Positions 49,351 through 57,538 of a DNA stretch of 64,000 nt are shown here, one piece after another. The position numbers and the translations under genes were made by a program. Numbering within the stretch: the first letter of the stretch is position 1; the number at the start of each line of letters is the position of its first letter. Source of the stretch: Actinophytocola sp. (GTDB taxonomy: Bacteria > Actinomycetota > Actinomycetes > Mycobacteriales > Pseudonocardiaceae). The notes beneath the pieces are model-generated. The model ran no database searches. It worked only from the letters and a program-made list of their open reading frames with translations, and was not told the DNA's origin. The stretch covers positions 30,426 to 94,425 of the forward strand of contig NZ_WHTD01000008.1 in assembly GCF_009379765.1 (NCBI RefSeq). The letters run 5' to 3'.

Positions 49351-50561
49351 GCGGCACCTCCCACGGGTCGGGCCGCGTCGAGCTCGGCGCGGATCTCCTT
49401 GATGTGCTGGCCGGGCCGGGGGACCGGCCGGCGCTGCCGCCACGGGGTGGCGCCGAGCACGTACGGCGGGCCGGGCGCGAGCATCTCCAGGCCGGCGGCG
49501 GTGACCGTGGTGCGCAGGAACTCGCGGTGGCGCAGCTGCTCGCTGGCCGCCACGTCCGCCGCGGTGTTGACCGGGCACAGCGGGATGCCGCGGGTCTGCG
49601 CGTCGCGGTAGAGCTCGGCCCGGCCGCGGGGCTTGGCGAACGCGCCGAACACCGCGGCGAACGTCTCCTTGGCCACGTCGGTCTCCAGGAACACCCGGTC
49701 GCTCCACTGTGGAGCGTCCAGCTCGGCCGCGCCCGCGGCGCCCTCCTCCTGGAGCCAGGCGGTGAGCCGGGCACAGAACCGGTTGGACGCGATGCCGCCG
49801 ACGTAGAGGTAGAGGTAGCCGTCCGCGCACGCGTACAGGCCCGTGCCAGCGTGCCGCTGCATGCCGTCCGGCCGACCGCGGACGACCCCTTCGAGGTCGA
49901 GGAACTGCGGCGCGTTCTCCAGCGCCATCGACACGCACTCCTGGATCGAGACGTCGACGTGCTGGCCGGCGCGGGTGTGCTCCGCGTGCAGTACGGCCAT
50001 CATCGAGGCGACCGCGGCGAACAGGTTGGCCATCACCAGCGCCTGGTTCCCGGCCGGCCGCACCGGCGGGCCGTCGGCGTAGCCGCCCAGCGACAGCAGC
50101 CCGCCGAGCGCGAGGCACACGAGGTCGGTGGCGGCGAAGCCGGCGAACGGCCCGGTGCGGCCGAACGGGGTGATGCTGGTGACGACCAGGCCCGGGTTGG
50201 CCGTGCGCAGGTCGTCCGGGCCGAGGCCGCGGGCCTCGAGGTCACCGGGCGTGGTGCTCTCCACGAGCAGGTTCGCGGTTCCGGCGAGCCGGCGCAGGAG
50301 CTCGCGGTCGGCGACCCGGTCGATGTCGAGCTCGATGTCGAGCTCGATGCCGCGCTTGTTGGCGTTCTCGTAGGCGAAGCGCAGGCTCTCCCCGGTGGCC
50401 TCGGCGACCGGTGGCGCGGTGCGGTCGGGCGAGCCGCCGGGCGGCTCGACCAGGATCACGTCGGCGCCGAGGTCGGCGAAGAGCTTGCCGCAGTAGCTGC
50501 CCGCCGGGCCGGCGAGGTCGAGGACCCGGATGCCGGCGAGGGCATCCGTGCACCCGGTCAA
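49347..50561 (-). CDS. Class III CoA-transferase
   Basis: The 404-residue CaiB/BaiF protein shows GIRVLDLAGPAGSYCGKLFADLGADVILVEPPGG, NANKRGIELDIELDID, VESTTPGDLEARGLGPDDL and GNQALVMANLFAAVASMMAVL. The usual Asp position reads GNQAL, so the catalytic Asp may be missing and this may be the non-catalytic partner of the 48109 protein (inference). The TTG start at 50561 overlaps the DUF35 stop (TTGA), an unusual start codon supported by coupling and by the conserved GIRVLDLAG spacing. Confidence 0.87.
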   Translation of the reverse strand: MTGCTDALAGIRVLDLAGPAGSYCGKLFADLGADVILVEPPGGSPDRTAPPVAEATGESLRFAYENANKRGIELDIELDIDRVADRELLRRLAGTANLLVESTTPGDLEARGLGPDDLRTANPGLVVTSITPFGRTGPFAGFAATDLVCLALGGLLSLGGYADGPPVRPAGNQALVMANLFAAVASMMAVLHAEHTRAGQHVDVSIQECVSMALENAPQFLDLEGVVRGRPDGMQRHAGTGLYACADGYLYLYVGGIASNRFCARLTAWLQEEGAAGAAELDAPQWSDRVFLETDVAKETFAAVFGAFAKPRGRAELYRDAQTRGIPLCPVNTAADVAASEQLRHREFLRTTVTAAGLEMLAPGPPYVLGATPWRQRRPVPRPGQHIKEIRAELDAARPVGGAA

Positions 50562-50989
50562 GCCGCACCGTCGCCGTCGGGACGGAACTGGTGGATGGTG
50601 ACGCCGGGCGCGACCTCGGTGAGGACCACCCGCACCCGGTCGCCGACCCGGACCTCGCCCGGCGGCTTGCCGACCACGTTGGACAGGACGTGCGGCCCCT
50701 CGTCGAGCTCGACGATCGAGACGTTGTAGGGCACATCGGTGGCGAAGGCCTCGTTGTAGACCTGGTGGAAGACGATCGTGGAGAACACCGTGCCGAGCCC
50801 GGACACCTGCTCCCACGCGTGGTCGGCCGACAGGCACTCGGGACAAACGGTGGCGATCGGGTTGCGCAGGTGCCCGCACTCGACGCAGCGCTGCAGCCGC
50901 AGCGCCCCCTCGGCGAGGCCGGCCCAGAACGGGCGGGTCAGGTCGGTCGGGGTGGGCAGTGGCCTGGCCGGGTTCGTCACGGTGGTCAC
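50558..50989 (-). CDS. DUF35 OB-fold protein with zinc ribbon
   Basis: The 143-residue protein has an N-terminal rubredoxin-like zinc ribbon with Cys pairs CVECG and CPEC (residues about 34-53). A DUF35 OB-fold follows: GLGTVFSTIVFHQVYNEAF, VELDEGPHVLSNVVG, GDRVRVVL. Such proteins bind acyl-CoA and pair with thiolase-like proteins, as in the Ltp2/ChsH2 steroid retro-aldolase. It overlaps the thiolase-like gene (GTGA), exactly that pairing. Confidence 0.9.
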   Translation of the reverse strand: MTTVTNPARPLPTPTDLTRPFWAGLAEGALRLQRCVECGHLRNPIATVCPECLSADHAWEQVSGLGTVFSTIVFHQVYNEAFATDVPYNVSIVELDEGPHVLSNVVGKPPGEVRVGDRVRVVLTEVAPGVTIHQFRPDGDGAA

Positions 50990-52137
50990 CGCCCCGGCAC
51001 GAGGACAAGGGCGTTGGCGTCGTTGAGCGCCATGCCGCGACCGGTCACCAGGCACACCTCCGCGTCGTCGACCTGCCGGTCGCCACACTCGCCGCGGATC
51101 TGGCGCACGCCCTCGACGATGTGCAGCCAACCCTCCATGTAGGACTCCGACAGGTTGCCGCCGGCCGTGTTGACCGGCAGCTCACCGCCGAGTCGGATGC
51201 GGCCACCCTCGACGAACGGCCCGCTCTCGCCCGGCTTGCAGAACCCGCCGTGCTCGAGCCACAGCAGGACGCTCATCGTGAAGTTGTCGTAGAGCTGGGC
51301 GACGTCGATGTCCTCCGGGCCGACACCGGCCATCCGGTAGGCGTTGTGCACCGCCGTCTTCTGGTGCGGTAGCGAGAGCCAGTCCTTGCTGCCCAGCGTC
51401 TGGGTGGTGTGCGCCTGGCCCATGCCGGCGATCCGCACCGGTGGCCGGCGCAGATCCTTGGCCTTGTCCAGTGTGGTCACGATGACGCAGACGCCGCCGT
51501 CGGAGATCAGGCAGCAGTCGAGCAGGTGGAACGGCTCGACGATCCAGCGGGACGCCTGGTGGTCGGCGACGGTGATCGGCGTGCGCATCACGGCGTTCGG
51601 GTTGAGCGACGCGTGGTACCGGCAGGTCACCGCGACCTCGCCGAGCTGCTCGCTCGTCGTTCCGTAGACGGCCATGTGCCGGCTGGCGGTGAGCACGCTG
51701 TTGGCCGCGGCGGCGAACATGCCCCAGATGCCCCAGGAGTCGCCCCAGCCCTGCGCGCGGTTGAACCGGCTTCCACCGGTGCGGGCAGCGTCGCCGAACA
51801 CGCACGCGACGGTCTCGGCGAGGCCGGCCTTGATCTGCGCGGCGGCCATCTGCACGAGCCCGCCCGCGGTCGCGCCGCCCATTGTCATGCTGCCGGCGAC
51901 GAGCGGGTTGGCCCCGAGCTCCTCGCCGAGCCGCAGGAAGTTGAGCGAGCCCTCGGGGGCGGTGGTGCCGGGGAACGTCAGCAACCCGTCGAGGTCCTGT
52001 TTGGACAGACCGGCGTCGGCCAGCGCGGCCTTCACCGCGTCGACGGCGAGCGACAGCGACGTGGAGCCAGGGAGCTTGCCCTGCGGCGTTGCGCCGACTC
52101 CGACGATCGCGACGTCCTTCGCCATGTCCGTTGCCAT
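50986..52137 (-). CDS. Thiolase-like protein (SCP-x/Ltp2 type, no catalytic Cys)
   Basis: The 383-residue thiolase-fold protein starts DVAIVGVGATPQGKLPG and contains VAQLYDNFTMSVLLWLEHGGF and ELPVNTAGGNLSESYMEG. The nucleophilic Cys of true thiolases is absent: GSMTMGGATAGGLVQMA stands at that place. Relatives with this loss are retro-aldolases acting with DUF35 partners, using Tyr residues such as the one in QLYDNF. The neighbouring DUF35 gene fits. It would cleave a beta-hydroxyacyl-CoA formed by the linked hydratase (inference). Confidence 0.85.
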   Translation of the reverse strand: MATDMAKDVAIVGVGATPQGKLPGSTSLSLAVDAVKAALADAGLSKQDLDGLLTFPGTTAPEGSLNFLRLGEELGANPLVAGSMTMGGATAGGLVQMAAAQIKAGLAETVACVFGDAARTGGSRFNRAQGWGDSWGIWGMFAAAANSVLTASRHMAVYGTTSEQLGEVAVTCRYHASLNPNAVMRTPITVADHQASRWIVEPFHLLDCCLISDGGVCVIVTTLDKAKDLRRPPVRIAGMGQAHTTQTLGSKDWLSLPHQKTAVHNAYRMAGVGPEDIDVAQLYDNFTMSVLLWLEHGGFCKPGESGPFVEGGRIRLGGELPVNTAGGNLSESYMEGWLHIVEGVRQIRGECGDRQVDDAEVCLVTGRGMALNDANALVLVPGR

Positions 52138-52159
52138 CTCTCTCCTCTCGGTGTCCGGT

Positions 52160-52936
52160 CTAGCGTCCGGTGTAACGGGCGGGTCGGCCCTCGGTGAACG
52201 CGGCGCGGCCCTCGGCGCGGTCCGCGGTGTCCCGGATGAGTCCGAAGGCCGCGTGCTCGAGCTGCAGTGCCGTGCCGAGCGGCGCGTCGAGTCCCAACTG
52301 GACGAGCCGCTTGATCGCGCGCACCGACAGCGGCGCGTTGTCGGCGATGCGCTCGGCGATCGCCGTGGCCCGAGGGAGCAGTTCGTTGCTCGGGAGCACC
52401 TCGCTGACGAGCCCGGCGCGCAGCGCGTGGTCGGCGCCGATCCGGTCGCCGGTGAGCATCATCTGCATGGCGAGCGACCGGCCGACGATGCGCGGCAGCC
52501 GCTGCGTGCCGCCGGCACCCGGGATGCTGCCGACCCGGACCTCCGAGAGACCGAACTGGGCGTTCTCCGACGCGAGCCGGATGTCGCAGGCGAGCGCGAT
52601 CTCGAGGCCGCCGCCGATGGCGTAGCCGTTGACCGCCGCGATGAGCGGGACCTCGGTGGTGAGCCCGGCGAGCAGGTGGTCGGTTCCGTTCGCGCCGAAC
52701 AGGTCCGCGGCGAACGCGCGGTCCGGCTTCGGTGTCGCGGTGAGGTCGGAGCCGGTGCAGAAGGACCTGGTGCCGGCGCCGGTGAGGACGCAGACCCGGA
52801 TGTCGGGGTCGGTCGAGACGCTCGCCCAGACCTGCTTGAGCTCCTTGCGCATCACCGGGTCGATGGAGTTGAGCTTCGCCGGCCGGTTGAGGGTGATCAT
52901 CGCAACCCCTCCGTCAACCACCATGTCGACAGGCAC
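52160..52936 (-). CDS. Enoyl-CoA hydratase
   Basis: The 258-residue crotonase has both oxyanion segments (TGAGTRSFCTGSDL, AVNGYAIGGGLEIALACDIRL). Family glutamates lie in FGLSEVRVGSIPGAGGTQRLPR, in the place of E144/E164 of rat crotonase. It hydrates an enoyl-CoA. GTG 52936 is used. A type B operator lies 35-55 bp upstream, inside the end of the next gene. The product would feed the thiolase-like/DUF35 pair downstream. Confidence 0.9.
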   Translation of the reverse strand: MPVDMVVDGGVAMITLNRPAKLNSIDPVMRKELKQVWASVSTDPDIRVCVLTGAGTRSFCTGSDLTATPKPDRAFAADLFGANGTDHLLAGLTTEVPLIAAVNGYAIGGGLEIALACDIRLASENAQFGLSEVRVGSIPGAGGTQRLPRIVGRSLAMQMMLTGDRIGADHALRAGLVSEVLPSNELLPRATAIAERIADNAPLSVRAIKRLVQLGLDAPLGTALQLEHAAFGLIRDTADRAEGRAAFTEGRPARYTGR

Positions 52937-52951
52937 CGCGCACCACCCCTC

Positions 52952-54205
52952 TCATCGCTTAACTGTACTGTATTGATCCATACAATCAATATAACCGTCG
53001 AGTGTGCCGTCGGACACGAGCTTGCTCGCGGCCCGCCACTTCGTGGCCAGCTCGCCGGCGTTCGCGGTCACCGGCAGCCCGGCGACCGCGACGCTCCGCG
53101 TTGCGCCGTCGGCGTACTCGGCGGTCACCGTCCCCGCCTCCGCGCCGCCCGGCGCCCAGCGCGGTGCCAGCGCTATCCGCACACGGTCCATGGCCTCGCG
53201 GACGGCCGGGTCGGCCACGCGCTCCGGCGTGAAGTCGGCGAGCCCGGGGCGGCCGGAGCGGAGCACGCACGCCAGCACGTATCGCAGGCTGTACCGCGCC
53301 TCGTCGGCGGTAACGGGCACGTCGAACCGAGTGCCCTCGGACGCGGCCGGCACACCGTCCACAGTGAACCGCCGGATCGTGCCGCGCGCGCCGAGCATCG
53401 TCGCCGCGCGGACCACCCGCTGGTGGTCGGCGTGGCCGGGCACGAGCTTCGCGCGGATCTCGGCCTCGAGCGGGACCGGCTGCTGGAGGTGGCGGTCCAG
53501 GTCCTCGAGGCCGGCCCGGCCGAGGCCGAAGAACGCCTCGCCGAACCCTTGGCGCGCCTCGAGGATGTCCGTGGCGCCCTGGTAGTCGCGGGCGGCGAGC
53601 CGGGCGGCGGTGAGGCCGTCCCGGGCCGCGGTGGCGGCGTGGGTGACCGCCGCGGTGGTGCCGTGGTTCGCGATGAGTCCGCCGGTCGAGGAGGCCGCGA
53701 CGGCCAACGCGGCCACCACTTGGGCGCGGCCAAGTCCCAGCAGGACGGAGCACGCCGCGGTTGCCGCGATCGTGCCGAACACCGACGTGCCGGCGAAGCC
53801 GCGCTCGGCCTCGCGGTAGTTCCCGGCCCGCCACAGCGCGGCGGCCGCGTGGACGCCGACGCCGAACGCGTCGAGCAGCCGGTCCCGATCGCCGTGGTCG
53901 TGGTGGTCGTCCTCGGTCACGGCCAGCAGCGCGCCCCAGACCGGAGCGCCGGCCGCGCCGTAGCAGGCGGTGTCGTCCATCCCGGACGCGTGTGCGAGCG
54001 CGGCGGACCGCCAGGCCCCCCACGAGCCGCGGGGCGTCCCGAGCTCGTCGGCGAGACCGGTGACCGCGGCGCCGGACGGCGTGACCGCGCCGGCAACCGA
54101 GGCGCACAGGGTGTCGAGCCGGGACCGCGCGGCGACCTCCCGGCAGGCGTCGGGCAGTGGCCGGGCCGCGACCACGAAGTCGGCTAGGAGGCTTGTCGCT
54201 GCCAC
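52952..54205 (-). CDS. MmgE/PrpD family protein (copy 2, divergent)
   Basis: The 417-residue protein keeps the PrpD plan but is the most divergent of the five: GMDDTACYGAAGAPVWGALLA replaces the usual LDFDD...GHPS motif. There is a GGLIANHGTTAAVTHAATAARDGLTAARLA segment. The C-terminal part (DGATRSVAVAGLPVTAN) matches the family's second domain. GTG 54205 overlaps the upstream gene by 22 bp. Loss of the GHP motif suggests changed activity or a structural role beside copy 3. Confidence 0.8.
   Translation of the reverse strand: MAATSLLADFVVAARPLPDACREVAARSRLDTLCASVAGAVTPSGAAVTGLADELGTPRGSWGAWRSAALAHASGMDDTACYGAAGAPVWGALLAVTEDDHHDHGDRDRLLDAFGVGVHAAAALWRAGNYREAERGFAGTSVFGTIAATAACSVLLGLGRAQVVAALAVAASSTGGLIANHGTTAAVTHAATAARDGLTAARLAARDYQGATDILEARQGFGEAFFGLGRAGLEDLDRHLQQPVPLEAEIRAKLVPGHADHQRVVRAATMLGARGTIRRFTVDGVPAASEGTRFDVPVTADEARYSLRYVLACVLRSGRPGLADFTPERVADPAVREAMDRVRIALAPRWAPGGAEAGTVTAEYADGATRSVAVAGLPVTANAGELATKWRAASKLVSDGTLDGYIDCMDQYSTVKR
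52971..52991. promoter_or_regulatory. Type B operator candidate upstream of the enoyl-CoA hydratase gene
   Basis: TATTGAT-CCATACA-ATCAATA is an inverted repeat with perfect 7-bp arms, 35-55 bp upstream of the hydratase start and inside the 3' end of the MmgE/PrpD copy 2 gene. It shares ATTGAT/ATCAAT with the 42512 palindrome. Confidence 0.55.
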
Positions 54206-55578
54206 GCGTCACTCCCTTCCACGGTCGCGACCGCCGCGACGACGTCCTGTGTGGACCGCAGCGAGCGCCACGCCCGCTCCGCCCGGGCGACCCCGTCGGC
54301 GGGGAGGCTGCGGGCTGCGTTGTCGCGGAACTTCGCGGTCAGGTCCTCCTCGGGGAGCGGCACCTTCGGGCCACCCACCAGGTCCGACCGCGGGACGAAC
54401 GCCTCGAGCACCCGGCCGTCGCGCAGCCGCACGGTGATCGGGTTGCCGCGGCGCTTGCTCGCCCCGCTCCCGGTCCACCGGGACACGACCTCGCCCCGCA
54501 CCTTGTCCATCGCGCGCACGACCGTGGGATCGGCCCACCGCTCGTCGCGGAAGTCGTCCACTCCGAGCGAGCCATGGACCATGACCGCCGCCAGCGCGTA
54601 GCGGATGCTGAACTTCGCCTCGCAGCCGTCCGCGGGCGACGGGTACCGCAGCACCGGCGACGTCTCCGTCATCCCGTGCACGACCACCTCGTCGATCTCC
54701 TCGCCGGTGAGGTCGTGCGCCCGCGTCAGGTCCAGCAGCGCCGACACGGCGCTGTGGTTCGACCCGCAGCACGGGAACCGCTTGAGGAACAGTGTCCGCG
54801 CGGCCCGGAACGGGTTGCCGAGCCGCGCCACGAACGCCTCCGTGTCGAGCGCGCGGTGACCCACGAACGCCTCGAGGAAGCCGCCGCGCGCCTCGAACAC
54901 CGTGTCGGAGCCGGTGCCGCCGCGGCGGGCGAGCAGCCCGGCCACGACCGCGTTCCGCGCGGCCTGGCCGGCGTGCAGCGGCTTCACCATCGTGCCCGTT
55001 GCCCGCCCGAGCCCGGCCGCGGCCGACGCCGCGATCGCCAGCGCCGCCGCGGTCTGCTCGGCCGAGAGCCCGAGCAGCCTGGCCACCCCGCAGGTCGTGC
55101 CCAGCACGCCGAAAACCGGGGTGGAGTGGAAGCACCGGTCGTACTGGTCGTAGCCGCCGCACAGGCCCGCGGCCACCTCGAACCCGACGCAGTGCGCGAC
55201 CAGGACGTCCATTCCGGACACCCCGGACCCGAGGTGCTCGGCGACCGCAAGCAGCGCCGGCAGCAGCGGCGCGCTGGGGTGCCCGTACCCGCCCATGTCG
55301 TCGAAGTCGTCGCTGTGCGCGAACGTCCCGTTGGCGTACGCGGCGCTCGCCGCGTCCGTCCGGTACCCCGAGCCGAGCACCGAGCACCGTGCGGGCCCGC
55401 CCTGCTCGCGCACGTGGTCGTCGACGAGACGGCCGTGCGCGGACGTGCGGCCGGCGAGCAGCGCGCCGACGGTGTCGAAACAGGACCGTTCCACCGCGTC
55501 GAGGTCCGCGGCGGGAACGTCCCGGGTGGACACCACGAACTCGGCGATACCGCGCGCGAGGCTCATGCCGCCACTCAC
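54184..55578 (-). CDS. MmgE/PrpD family protein (copy 3)
   Basis: The 464-residue protein shows FAHSDDFDDMGGYGHPSAPLLPALLAVAEH, GTMVKPLHAGQAARNAVVAGLLARRGG, LKRFPCCGSNHSAVSALLDL and CEAKFSIRYALAAVMVHG, all standard PrpD landmarks with the conserved Asp/His/Lys set. GTG 55578 overlaps the copy 4 stop (GTGA). It is the middle of three consecutive MmgE/PrpD genes behind TctAB, so the three could be isoenzymes or subunits. Confidence 0.9.
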   Translation of the reverse strand: MSGGMSLARGIAEFVVSTRDVPAADLDAVERSCFDTVGALLAGRTSAHGRLVDDHVREQGGPARCSVLGSGYRTDAASAAYANGTFAHSDDFDDMGGYGHPSAPLLPALLAVAEHLGSGVSGMDVLVAHCVGFEVAAGLCGGYDQYDRCFHSTPVFGVLGTTCGVARLLGLSAEQTAAALAIAASAAAGLGRATGTMVKPLHAGQAARNAVVAGLLARRGGTGSDTVFEARGGFLEAFVGHRALDTEAFVARLGNPFRAARTLFLKRFPCCGSNHSAVSALLDLTRAHDLTGEEIDEVVVHGMTETSPVLRYPSPADGCEAKFSIRYALAAVMVHGSLGVDDFRDERWADPTVVRAMDKVRGEVVSRWTGSGASKRRGNPITVRLRDGRVLEAFVPRSDLVGGPKVPLPEEDLTAKFRDNAARSLPADGVARAERAWRSLRSTQDVVAAVATVEGSDAWQRQAS

Positions 55579-57029
55579 GCGGACGCCTCGGCGGTGCCGA
55601 ACAGCCCGTCCTCGAGCCAGCCGCGCGCCCGGCCGCGGACCACCAGGGTGAGCAGCACCCGGATGTCGTCCACCTCGTCGAGCCGCTCGATCAGCTGCGC
55701 CGCGACCGCCCGGTCGTGCTTGGGCATCCCCGCGTGGTCCCAGCAGGTGTCGAACTTCTGCCGCAGCTCCGCGGTGGTCAGTGGCCGGTTCGGCGAGCCC
55801 GGCGCGTCGTCGACCCGGTGGCTGACGGTCCGCCCGTCGGCCAGCTCGACCCGCACCTCCACGAACCCGCGGCTGCCGGCGCTGCCGGAGCGGCCTTCCG
55901 GGTCGCCGGGGGAGCAGGCCGGATCCTCCACCGCGGACACCGTGTCCAGCAGGTTCTGGATCACCGGCCGGCGCACCGCCTCGTCGGTGAACGCGCCCAG
56001 GCCGAAGTCGCCGTCGTGGATGCCGACCGCGAGGACGTACTCCATGCTGAACTTGCCCTCGAGCCCGGTCGTCGGGCGGTGGCAGGGCAGCGGTCGCATC
56101 GAGCCCGGCGGGACGTGGGCCGCCACCGACACGACGCCCTGGCCGCCCAGGACGCCCTCGGTGCGCAGGTGTTCCAGCGCGTCGATCGCCCGGTGCAGCG
56201 CGTAGCAGCATGAGTACCGCTTGAACGTGATGCCCGGCGAGACGAGCGTGAACGGGTTGCCGAGCGACTCGAGGAGGTCCGACGCGTCGGACGCGTCCGA
56301 GCCGTAGACGTCGAAGTACGAGCCCGGACCGCTGATCGCGTGCTCCGCGCCGGTGAGCCCGCGCTCGGCCAGCACCGCCGCGGTGAGCCCGGCGGCGGCC
56401 GCCCAGCCGCTGTGCAGCGACTTGGTCATCGTGCCGAAGCCGACCCGCAGCCCGCTCGACATCGAGGTGGCGATGGCGAGCGCGTGCCGCGCGCGGACCC
56501 GGTCCAGGCCGAGGAGGTTCGCGACCGCGGCGGCCGCGCCGAACACGCCGATGGTGCCGGTGGAGTGCCAGCCCTTGTTGTAGTGCTCCATGCCGATCGC
56601 CTTGCCCAGCTTGGTCGCCACCTCGTGGCCGACCACGTAGGCGCGGAGCACGTCCGCGCCCCGGCGCGGCTCGTGGCCCGCGGTGGCGAGCAGTGCGGGC
56701 AGGACCACCGAGCTGGGGTGGCCGGGCATCAGCGAGACGGTGTCGTCGAAGTCCAGTGCGTGCGCGAGCGTGCCGTTGACGATCGCCGCGCGCTCGGGGC
56801 TCGTCAGCAGGTCCGTGCCGACCACGACCTGGCTGCCCGGTCCCGAGTCGCGCATCGCGGACAGGACGGGCGCGGCGAGCTCGCTGTGCCCGCCCGCGAA
56901 CATCGCGGCGAGGGTGTCGAGCACGGCTCTCTTCGCCTGCCCCAGCACCTCGTCGGGGAACGTGGCGGCCACTGCGTCGGCTGTTGTGTCGGCGACGAAC
57001 GCCGCCAGCCGCTCCTCGACATCGGTCAT
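55575..57029 (-). CDS. MmgE/PrpD family protein (copy 4)
   Basis: The 484-residue protein shows LAHALDFDDTVSLMPGHPSSVVLPALLA, HYNKGWHSTGTIGVFGAAAAVANLLGL, FGTMTKSLHSGWAAAAGLTAAVLAERG and FKRYSCCYALHRAIDAL, the catalytic core of the aconitate decarboxylase/methylcitrate dehydratase family. It directly follows TctB with an ATGA overlap, so substrate import and this enzyme are co-translated. Confidence 0.9.
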   Translation of the reverse strand: MTDVEERLAAFVADTTADAVAATFPDEVLGQAKRAVLDTLAAMFAGGHSELAAPVLSAMRDSGPGSQVVVGTDLLTSPERAAIVNGTLAHALDFDDTVSLMPGHPSSVVLPALLATAGHEPRRGADVLRAYVVGHEVATKLGKAIGMEHYNKGWHSTGTIGVFGAAAAVANLLGLDRVRARHALAIATSMSSGLRVGFGTMTKSLHSGWAAAAGLTAAVLAERGLTGAEHAISGPGSYFDVYGSDASDASDLLESLGNPFTLVSPGITFKRYSCCYALHRAIDALEHLRTEGVLGGQGVVSVAAHVPPGSMRPLPCHRPTTGLEGKFSMEYVLAVGIHDGDFGLGAFTDEAVRRPVIQNLLDTVSAVEDPACSPGDPEGRSGSAGSRGFVEVRVELADGRTVSHRVDDAPGSPNRPLTTAELRQKFDTCWDHAGMPKHDRAVAAQLIERLDEVDDIRVLLTLVVRGRARGWLEDGLFGTAEASA

Positions 57030-57538
57030 GCGAACAACCCCTGCGGTACGTAGAAGTCGAGTGTGTTGGTGACGAGGAAGAGGATCGCGGTCGCGGCGAC
57101 CGTGCCGATGATCGAGAACAGCACGGACTGGCGGCCGGCGAAGCGCAGGACGCAGAACAGCCAGATCGGCATCCCGACGAACGCGCCGATGAGCACGATG
57201 ACGAGCGCCAGCCCGACCATCCATCCGAGCCAGTAGGCCACGGACCTCAGGACAGCCAGATCGGTCGCCTCGTCGTCGTCCGCAGGCCCGGTGACCGGAG
57301 TGTCCGGCTCCACAGTGGACCCACCGGCGGCGGCCACCGGCGCGAGCCGCCGGCGGACCAGGGTGACGACGTCCTTGACGATGATCGCGACCGAGCAGAT
57401 GACGCCGACGATCGAGACGAACGCGGGGAACCACATCGACGCCTCGTTGAACGTGAGCGCCTCGAGCCCCGCGTAGACCATGACCCCGAGCGTGAGGGCG
57501 GCCACCACGAGGCTCGTCCACACGGTGCCCGGCTTCAC
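57026..57538 (-). CDS. tctB: Tripartite tricarboxylate transporter TctB-like small membrane subunit
   Basis: The 170-residue protein has four predicted transmembrane helices (VVAALTLGVMVYAGLEALT near the start and FSIIGTVAATAILFLVTNTL near the end) separated by a Pro/Ala-rich loop at residues 70-95. This is the usual TctB shape. GTG 57538 overlaps the TctA stop (GTGA). Sequence conservation in TctB is low, so the call rests mainly on topology and on lying beside TctA. Confidence 0.85.
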   Translation of the reverse strand: MKPGTVWTSLVVAALTLGVMVYAGLEALTFNEASMWFPAFVSIVGVICSVAIIVKDVVTLVRRRLAPVAAAGGSTVEPDTPVTGPADDDEATDLAVLRSVAYWLGWMVGLALVIVLIGAFVGMPIWLFCVLRFAGRQSVLFSIIGTVAATAILFLVTNTLDFYVPQGLFA

